Notes under the pieces: model-generated
What the model was told of the DNA's origin: nothing
Seen by the model: the letters and a program-made list of their open reading frames with translations, nothing else
Databases searched by the model: none
In this document: in pieces, positions 14,714 through 19,565 of the stretch
Numbering within the stretch: position 1 is the stretch's first letter
Layout of the letters: every line of letters starts with the position of its first letter
Position numbers and translations under genes: made by a program
Origin: CAYSWS01 sp965603395
Lineage (GTDB): Bacteria; Patescibacteriota; WWE3; UBA101185; UBA10185
Direction: 5' to 3'
Assembly: GCA_965603395.1 (NCBI GenBank)
Contig: CBFDCV010000014.1
Span: 1-19,565 of the forward strand
DNA length: 19,565 nt

Positions 14714-15019
14714 ATGCTAGTGAAAGTTTCAGCAACTTTCGAAGAAAGAGAAAGAGAGTTAGTAGTACGCTTTGGTCTGCCGCCCCTTTGCTCACAGAGT
14801 AAAGAACGCGGGCGGTTAAGACTGCCGCTACCTAAAAAGATCGTGACTGATGATTGCACTTTCTTTTTTGGACGCATGCCTTCTCTTTTTCCAAGACGCA
14901 TCCGGATTGTAAATAAAACGGAAGTCTACGTGGAAACCCTAGTCAATAAACCTCCGCCCGAGGAAAGTGTCTGGAAAGTGTTTATTGAGATGTCCCCATT
15001 TAGGTTTGAAGATTGCTAA
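14714..15019 (+). CDS. Unknown protein with a full Shine-Dalgarno (101 aa)
   Basis: A lone plus-strand gene between minus-strand dprA and mrdA. AAAGGAGGTGA ends 5 nt before the ATG at 14714, an almost complete complement of the 16S rRNA tail; this decides the start over an in-frame GTG at 14705 inside the motif. The product is soluble and mixed-charge, beginning MLVKVSATFEERERELVV, with a basic centre (SKERGRLRLPLPKK, FPRRIRIVNK) and ending SPFRFEDC; three Cys are dispersed and there is no membrane segment or signal peptide. I recognise no family. A stem-loop with a T-run overlaps its 3' end. Orphan status and unusually strong ribosome binding site suggest recent insertion or high translation; both are inference. 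Confidence 0.65.
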   Translation: MLVKVSATFEERERELVVRFGLPPLCSQSKERGRLRLPLPKKIVTDDCTFFFGRMPSLFPRRIRIVNKTEVYVETLVNKPPPEESVWKVFIEMSPFRFEDC

Positions 15020-15052
15020 GGCATCTGAAAAACTAAAAATGGGGATTTTTCT
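14994..15052 (+). terminator. Probable terminator of the 101-aa gene
   Basis: CCCCATTT (14994-15001), inside the last codons, pairs with AAATGGGG (15037-15044), followed by ATTTTTCTT. The loop itself can fold (AGATTGC/GCATCT around the stop codon). Orientation of the T-run supports plus-strand termination. Confidence 0.55.
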
Positions 15053-15068
15053 TGGCATATTTTCTTAT

Positions 15069-16964
15069 TTAATTAGAAAACCAGTGTTCCATTATTTCAT
15101 TGGCCAAAGGAGCGGCATCAGTAGATCCTCCTCCTCCGCCCTCTAAAAATACGGTCACTACAATAGGTCTATCCTCATAAGAACTCATATTGGTTTGCCT
15201 GATCTCATCGTCAAAATATGGTCCGAAAGCTACAAAGATAGCATGTGTTTTTTCCTCACCCTGAGGGGAAATAAATTCCGAAGTGCCTGTTTTACCGGCT
15301 ACCTCAAAACCGAATTTGGCCGGAAAACCAAACAACGGGAAGGCGGTACCTCCCGGCTCCACTGCCATATTAATACCTTTTCTTATTGCGTCATACATTT
15401 CTTCATCTACGATGTTTTGAGCCAAAACTTCTACTTCGCTATCTCCTACCCCATCCACATTTTTTACAATTCTGGGTTTAAATAAATAACCACCATTAGC
15501 AAAATATGTCATCATGTTGTTTATCTGTAACGGAGTAGCTAGTAAGTCTCCTTGCCCTATGGAACTAATATAATCATCACCCAGATACCATTCTCTATGT
15601 GTACCATCAGGCATAAATCCCGATACTTCCCCACCAATATCAATACCGGTCAGCCGGTCATAACCAAATTTTAATGCCCATTCGTATAGCTTGCTAATGC
15701 CCAAACCTCCCAAACCACCATGACCACCACCCATAATATAAAAATAAGTATCGTTTGAAACTTGTAACGCCTTAATCAAATTAACCTGCCCCTCACCGAA
15801 CCTCCAGTTCCTAAACACAAAAGTTCCCACTTGAATAAAACCTTCATCGATAATAGTATCGAACACTCCAGCCACTCTTTCCATCAAAACTGCAGAGGCA
15901 GTCACAAGTTTAAAAACCGAGCCGGGAGGATATGCCCCGGCAATTGCCCTATTAAAAAAGGGGAAATTCGGGTCCTGGCTTAACCTGCTCAATTCATCTA
16001 AAGATATGCCTGAAGACATTAAATTTGGATCAAAAGACGGATAGCTTACTAAAGCAAGAACGGACCCATCCAATGGGTCCTGAACCACTATGGCTCCACC
16101 GGTAGCAGTACTTTCCTGATCCTCAACCTTTTCCCTTAGCACCTCATAAACTTTCCTTTGCAAATCCAGATCCACAAAAAGCGTAACATCCTTTCCCGGT
16201 AGCGGATTTTTGCTGGTGATCAGTTTGTACGAAGTTCCCGGGGAATCAACCTGCACTATTTTGTTTCCGGCTACCCCCGACAAATATAGATCATATTTCT
16301 CCTCCACTCCGGTTTTTCCAACAATAGTAGGCGTCTCTTCCGCACCCAAACCTACATATCCAATCAAATGAGCAAATGAATTCCCATACAAATAATCCCT
16401 GGAAGGGGCTGTTTCAACAGACACTCCGGCTAGCTCACTAATGTTGGCCTCCAAGACAAGAATCTCATCCTTGGTCACACCTGTGGCTAGTAGTACGTTG
16501 GTCCGGCGGGTATTGATCTCATTTTCAATTCTGAGGTTATCATCAAGCTTCACATACTCGTTAACGTCGCTAACGACCTCATAGCAAGGCTCCATATTGT
16601 CTCCTTCACGGCATATCAAAGTGTTCATCTCTAAACTGAAGCTGGGTTTGTTTCGAACAATAACCTGACCCGATCTGTCATAAATAACCCCTCTACTAGG
16701 TAGAATGGAAAACTTCCTGATTCTGTTCTTTTCTGCCAAACCCAAATACCTCTCTCTGTTACTTACCTGAATACTCACAGCCTTTCCCACAAACAACAGA
16801 TAGACAAATATTACAAAGCCTAAGAAAAAAATATGATGCCATTGATATAAGGTGGGCTTGCGGTCAAACACTGACTGGGATTTCCCCCTGTCGTACTTGT
16901 AGGCATGTCCCTTTCTCTTTTTAGGTGTTGATCTACTTATCTCGTCAAATAAAGCTGTTTTCAT
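15069..16964 (-). CDS. mrdA: Penicillin-binding protein 2 (peptidoglycan transpeptidase)
   Basis: The elongation-specific class B transpeptidase that crosslinks septum-independent peptidoglycan with RodA and MreBCD. 631 residues: a basic cytosolic N-terminus of about 43 residues, one membrane helix at 45-62, the dimerisation/pedestal domain (SRGVIYDRSG near 90-99, VGKTGVEEKYD near 215-225), and the transpeptidase domain with all three motifs: S349-V-F-K352, S403-N-D405 (as in PBP2 SxD), and K558-T-G560. The start overlaps the mreD stop (ATGA). The N-terminal tail is longer than usual for PBP2. rodA, normally next, is not here. Confidence 0.95.
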   Translation of the reverse strand: MKTALFDEISRSTPKKRKGHAYKYDRGKSQSVFDRKPTLYQWHHIFFLGFVIFVYLLFVGKAVSIQVSNRERYLGLAEKNRIRKFSILPSRGVIYDRSGQVIVRNKPSFSLEMNTLICREGDNMEPCYEVVSDVNEYVKLDDNLRIENEINTRRTNVLLATGVTKDEILVLEANISELAGVSVETAPSRDYLYGNSFAHLIGYVGLGAEETPTIVGKTGVEEKYDLYLSGVAGNKIVQVDSPGTSYKLITSKNPLPGKDVTLFVDLDLQRKVYEVLREKVEDQESTATGGAIVVQDPLDGSVLALVSYPSFDPNLMSSGISLDELSRLSQDPNFPFFNRAIAGAYPPGSVFKLVTASAVLMERVAGVFDTIIDEGFIQVGTFVFRNWRFGEGQVNLIKALQVSNDTYFYIMGGGHGGLGGLGISKLYEWALKFGYDRLTGIDIGGEVSGFMPDGTHREWYLGDDYISSIGQGDLLATPLQINNMMTYFANGGYLFKPRIVKNVDGVGDSEVEVLAQNIVDEEMYDAIRKGINMAVEPGGTAFPLFGFPAKFGFEVAGKTGTSEFISPQGEEKTHAIFVAFGPYFDDEIRQTNMSSYEDRPIVVTVFLEGGGGGSTDAAPLANEIMEHWFSN

Positions 16965-17437
16965 GCTTTTATTCTAAATTCGAAACTTAAGTATCTATGT
17001 TTTGTTCTGCTTAAAATGTAATAAAATCCAAGTGAAATAATTGAACTTAAAACTGCCGAGAAAAACAACTTCCATGAATATATCAGTTCCGGATAGCTGA
17101 TTATTAACTTAAATATAATAGTGGCGCCTACAATCAGGGTGGCTTGAAACCATATTGCCCCTACCATTGATTTTTTGATCCACAAAGATACCGCCAAAAG
17201 CAGCACCAGGGCAAAAGATGACAATCCCACAATACCAACACCTACTAAGTCTAACCAAAGACCTCCTATAAAAGCGCTAAACAAGGCCCCCGGATGATCG
17301 TCAATCATAAGAAAGGCAAAGCTGATGGCTATGATGAAGCTTGGGTTCATGGTCTGACCAAAAAACTCCCAGCTGAATGACTCCTGTAACAGTATGATCA
17401 CCAAGTTAATAATTGTAATAAACAAATACTTTCTCAT
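16961..17437 (-). CDS. mreD: Rod shape-determining membrane protein MreD
   Basis: Integral membrane partner of MreC in the elongasome. The 158 residues are mostly hydrophobic with about five membrane segments; FLMIDDHPGALFSAFIGGLWLD is the conserved-type central region, and the protein ends in a basic tail. Identity rests on weak family similarity plus its fixed place between mreC and mrdA, with 4-nt ATGA overlaps on both sides. Confidence 0.88.
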   Translation of the reverse strand: MRKYLFITIINLVIILLQESFSWEFFGQTMNPSFIIAISFAFLMIDDHPGALFSAFIGGLWLDLVGVGIVGLSSFALVLLLAVSLWIKKSMVGAIWFQATLIVGATIIFKLIISYPELIYSWKLFFSAVLSSIISLGFYYILSRTKHRYLSFEFRIKA

Positions 17438-18213
17438 GAGCTTAAAATAATAAAAACTTTCTCCAGTTTGGAAAAATCTACCATAGGAATTAATATTGCA
17501 CTTTTTAAAGGTTGGGCAGACTCAGAAGCAACCTCACTAACCTGACCCACCGTCAACCCGGGTAGAAACTTCCCATCCTTGCCTGAAGTTACAAAGGCAT
17601 CATTTTTCTTTACGCTTTCTCCGGGGAGCAGCCTGGTCACTTTCACACTTGTTCCCAAATCACCTTGGGCTAAGCCCTCAGCTTGGGAACTTGGTTCCAC
17701 GTTGATCACAGTCATGGATACTTTAGAGGACACCACCAGATCCATAATGCTTCTTTCTTCAGTAACTTGGGAAATTATTCCCACTAAAAAATTGCTCACT
17801 ACAACGTTATCCCCTACCTGCACTCCTTGCCTTGCTCCTTTATCCAATACTAAGCTAGTACCTGTAAGATCCTTGGGATTACCCATCACTAAGGCTAACA
17901 ATAATTCTTTATCGAAAAACTCTTCGTTTTTTAGTTCCAGCTGATCTCTGAGCAACTTGTTTTCTTCCTCGGCTTTTTTCAGGTCCACTACAATGCCTCT
18001 AAGTTCCTGATTCTCCTTCAATAAACTCAGGTTTTCTTTTCTTATGTCATTTAGATCATGAAATAATTGGTACGAATCTTTAATGCTGAGGGCTGATCTT
18101 CTCAATCCGTACTGCACAGGAGTTGTAAAACGTTGAAAAACCGCCCTAAAAGGATCGAACAAGTCCAATAGACCAAATATCAAGACAAAAATTGTTGCTA
18201 GAAAGATTCTCAC
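17434..18213 (-). CDS. mreC: Rod shape-determining protein MreC
   Basis: Periplasmic-side scaffold linking MreB filaments to PBP2. The 259 residues show an N-terminal membrane anchor (about 2-18), a coiled coil at about 50-100 rich in Glu/Lys/Leu, and the double beta-barrel domain with VVSNFLVGIISQV and DLGTSVKVTRLL. The start is GTG at 18213: the frame has stops just upstream and no earlier start. No Shine-Dalgarno; TAAAAT lies 6 nt before the GTG, so it may have an internal leaderless promoter in the 24-nt gap after mreB. Confidence 0.93.
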   Translation of the reverse strand: MRIFLATIFVLIFGLLDLFDPFRAVFQRFTTPVQYGLRRSALSIKDSYQLFHDLNDIRKENLSLLKENQELRGIVVDLKKAEEENKLLRDQLELKNEEFFDKELLLALVMGNPKDLTGTSLVLDKGARQGVQVGDNVVVSNFLVGIISQVTEERSIMDLVVSSKVSMTVINVEPSSQAEGLAQGDLGTSVKVTRLLPGESVKKNDAFVTSGKDGKFLPGLTVGQVSEVASESAQPLKSAILIPMVDFSKLEKVFIILSS

Positions 18214-18219
18214 ATTGTC

Positions 18220-18225
18220 ATTTTA
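18220..18225 (-). promoter_or_regulatory. Possible internal -10 before mreC
   Basis: Minus strand TAAAAT (18225-18220), 6 nt before the GTG of mreC; no good -35. The spacing equals that at cysS and def. Confidence 0.3.
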
Positions 18226-18237
18226 TCAAAATGGGGG

Positions 18238-19278
18238 TTATTTGATTCGAACCCTTTCTAACAAACTTATATCATCCAGCAGCTTGCCGCATCCTCTCAC
18301 CACACAAGTCAGTGGATCTTTTGAGACTCTTACCGGTACTTTGAGTTCATATGTCATGAGTTTGTCCAGCCCTCTCAAAAGTGCTGTTCCTCCAGCCATC
18401 ATAATTCCGTCTCTTATTATATCTGACATTAATTCTGCAGGCGTGTCTTCAATGGCATCTTTTACCCCTTCGATGATTTCATAAACCGGGCCTTTCAGAG
18501 CCTCTCTCATCTCAACGGGCTTAACTTCTACAGATCTTGGCAACCCGGTTTTCAGATCTCTACCTCTTAGTACAGCGCTAAAATCGTTTTCTTTATTAAA
18601 CTCAACGGCATTGCCTATCTGACACTTTACCTCTTCCGCACTCCTTATTCCCAATAATAAATTGTGCACATCGCGGGCATAGTTCACTATGGCCTCGTCC
18701 ATTTCATCTCCGGCAATTCTTAGTGATTTGTTTACAACCAGACCTCCCAAAGAAATAACCGCGATCTCACTAGTTCCACCTCCCATGTCAACTATCATTG
18801 TTCCTCTTGGTTCGTTGACATCCAGATCCGATCCTATGGCCGCCGCCATTGGCTCATCTATTAAAAACACTTCCCTTGCCCCGGCATTCTTAGCGGCATC
18901 TATAACAGCCTTCCTTTCCACCGAGGTCACCCCGGAAGGTACACCTATTACTGCCCTTGGACGTGGGATCTTAGGTACTTTTGATGGGTTTTGATGTACC
19001 TGTTTTATGAAGTAAGATATCATTTTTTCAGTCACGTAAAAATCTGAAATCACACCATCTCTTAGAGGTCTTATAGCTTGAATGATATCCGGAGTTTTGC
19101 CCAACATTTTTTTAGCTTCGGTTCCTACTGCCAAGACCTCTTTTGTCTTTTTATGAATGGCAACTACGCTTGGTTCTCTGACGGTAATTCCTTTTCCTTT
19201 AACATAAACCAAGGTGTTGGATGTGCCCAAATCTATTCCTATGTCATGGGAAAAATACCCTAATAATTTATTCAACAT
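18238..19278 (-). CDS. mreB: Rod shape-determining actin homologue MreB
   Basis: Cytoskeletal ATPase that directs lateral wall synthesis. 346 residues: an amphipathic-like N-terminus (MLNKLLGYFS), phosphate-1 motif DIGIDLGTSNT (12-22), DEPMAAAIG (141-149), phosphate-2 motif IVDMGGGTSEIAV (from 162), and the adenosine motif MAGGTALLRG (from 294). First gene of mreB-mreC-mreD-mrdA. No Shine-Dalgarno before the ATG; TAAACT lies 9 nt upstream and TATAGT (19319-19314) further up, so the promoter is not certain. Confidence 0.97.
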   Translation of the reverse strand: MLNKLLGYFSHDIGIDLGTSNTLVYVKGKGITVREPSVVAIHKKTKEVLAVGTEAKKMLGKTPDIIQAIRPLRDGVISDFYVTEKMISYFIKQVHQNPSKVPKIPRPRAVIGVPSGVTSVERKAVIDAAKNAGAREVFLIDEPMAAAIGSDLDVNEPRGTMIVDMGGGTSEIAVISLGGLVVNKSLRIAGDEMDEAIVNYARDVHNLLLGIRSAEEVKCQIGNAVEFNKENDFSAVLRGRDLKTGLPRSVEVKPVEMREALKGPVYEIIEGVKDAIEDTPAELMSDIIRDGIMMAGGTALLRGLDKLMTYELKVPVRVSKDPLTCVVRGCGKLLDDISLLERVRIK

Positions 19279-19342
19279 ACCAATGTGAGTTTACCAAATT
19301 TTCTGATTTGATAACTATAGAATTTTTTACTCCGTACTCGGA

Positions 19343-19394
19343 GCAACGAATTAAATGAGCTTCTTTTTTACTAAAAAGCAACGAATGAAATGAG
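19343..19394. repeat. Direct repeat pair in the mreB-def divergent region
   Basis: GCAACGAATTAAATGAG (19343-19359) and GCAACGAATGAAATGAG (19378-19394) differ at one base and start 35 bp apart. The second copy ends one base before the def -10 box, over the -35 position. Confidence 0.7.
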
Positions 19395-19395
19395 T

Positions 19396-19401
19396 TATAA
19401 T
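19396..19401 (+). promoter_or_regulatory. -10 box of def, predicted leaderless
   Basis: Perfect TATAAT with 6 nt to the def ATG, so transcription should start at the start codon. There is no recognisable -35 (AAAAAG at 17-nt spacing); the direct repeat occupies that zone. Confidence 0.6.
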
Positions 19402-19407
19402 TACGCC

Positions 19408-19565
19408 ATGTCAGTAGTACATATTATAGTTGACCCAAATGAACAGTTGCACAAAGTTTGTGAACCTGTAGTAGGTTTTAATCAGGATTTAGATAAGTTA
19501 GTACAAAACTTACTCGATACAGTTAGAAATGCGAAAGATCCGATAGGCGCGGGATTAGCAGCCCC
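19408..19565 (+). CDS. def: Peptide deformylase, N-terminal part
   Basis: Removes the formyl group from the N-terminal Met of new proteins. 52 codons are visible before the window ends. IIVDPNEQLHKVCEPV is a typical beginning, and the frame reaches motif 1, GAGLAAP, just short of the expected Gln; the Cys and HExxH metal motifs lie outside. Transcribed away from mreB. Confidence 0.92.
   Translation, partial: MSVVHIIVDPNEQLHKVCEPVVGFNQDLDKLVQNLLDTVRNAKDPIGAGLAA

Noticed and set aside
15045..15068. Terminator for mrdA on the minus strand (AAAAAT-CCCC-ATTTTT)
   Set aside because: The stem is only A-T pairs around a 4-nt loop, too weak; the same bases better explain plus-strand termination.
1..19565. 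TGA recoding to Gly or Trp (as in some CPR lineages)
   Set aside because: TGA ends cysS, recR, rpsB, frr, dprA, mreD and mreC at the expected lengths, so it acts as stop.
1..19565. CRISPR arrays, tRNA/rRNA genes, insertion sequences, prophage genes
   Set aside because: No regularly spaced repeats, cloverleaf-like sequences, transposase or phage motifs were seen.

Overview
This 19.6 kb window looks like the chromosome of a small-genome bacterium. It is AT-rich (about 40% GC by eye), uses TGA as a normal stop, and packs short housekeeping proteins with ATGA or TAATG overlaps. A short EF-Ts, a minimal DprA, a short YqeY and YbeY, and an Ig-like/pilus-type surface protein together suggest a Candidate Phyla Radiation (Patescibacteria) lineage. 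That placement is an inference from gene style, not a phylogenetic result.

Layout, left to right. (1) 3-1877 (+): 3' part of a secreted multidomain surface protein (Ig-like repeats, an inserted jelly-roll-like domain, and a C-terminal module seen in Patescibacterial surface proteins). (2) 1881-3260 (-): cysS with its own promoter. (3) 3367-4162 (-): two unknown membrane proteins, with a promoter inside the end of recR and a clear intrinsic terminator. (4) 4211-7863 (-): rpsU-yqeY-ybeY-pth, then dnaX-recR. (5) 8115-11257 (-): rpsB-tsf-frr-rseP. (6) 11441-13597 (-): topA. (7) 13738-13914 (-): a 58-codon single-pass membrane peptide gene driven by a perfect consensus promoter that carries a 20-bp perfect palindrome. 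(8) 14016-14630 (-): dprA. (9) 14714-15019 (+): a lone unknown gene with a full Shine-Dalgarno. (10) 15069-19278 (-): mreB-mreC-mreD-mrdA, the cell-elongation machinery. (11) 19408-end (+): start of def.

Most genes serve translation (cysS, rpsU, pth, ybeY, rpsB, tsf, frr, def), DNA maintenance (dnaX, recR, topA, dprA) or the envelope (mreBCD, mrdA, rseP). The conventional operons are condensed: pyrH, uppS/cdsA, ybaB and rodA are absent from their usual positions.

The most interesting points are the palindrome-overlaid promoter with its membrane micropeptide between dprA and topA, a recurrent -10 box 4-9 nt before start codons that implies leaderless mRNAs, a slippery A7 site at the expected tau/gamma position of dnaX, and an S2 protein with a charged tail containing AT-hook-like motifs.
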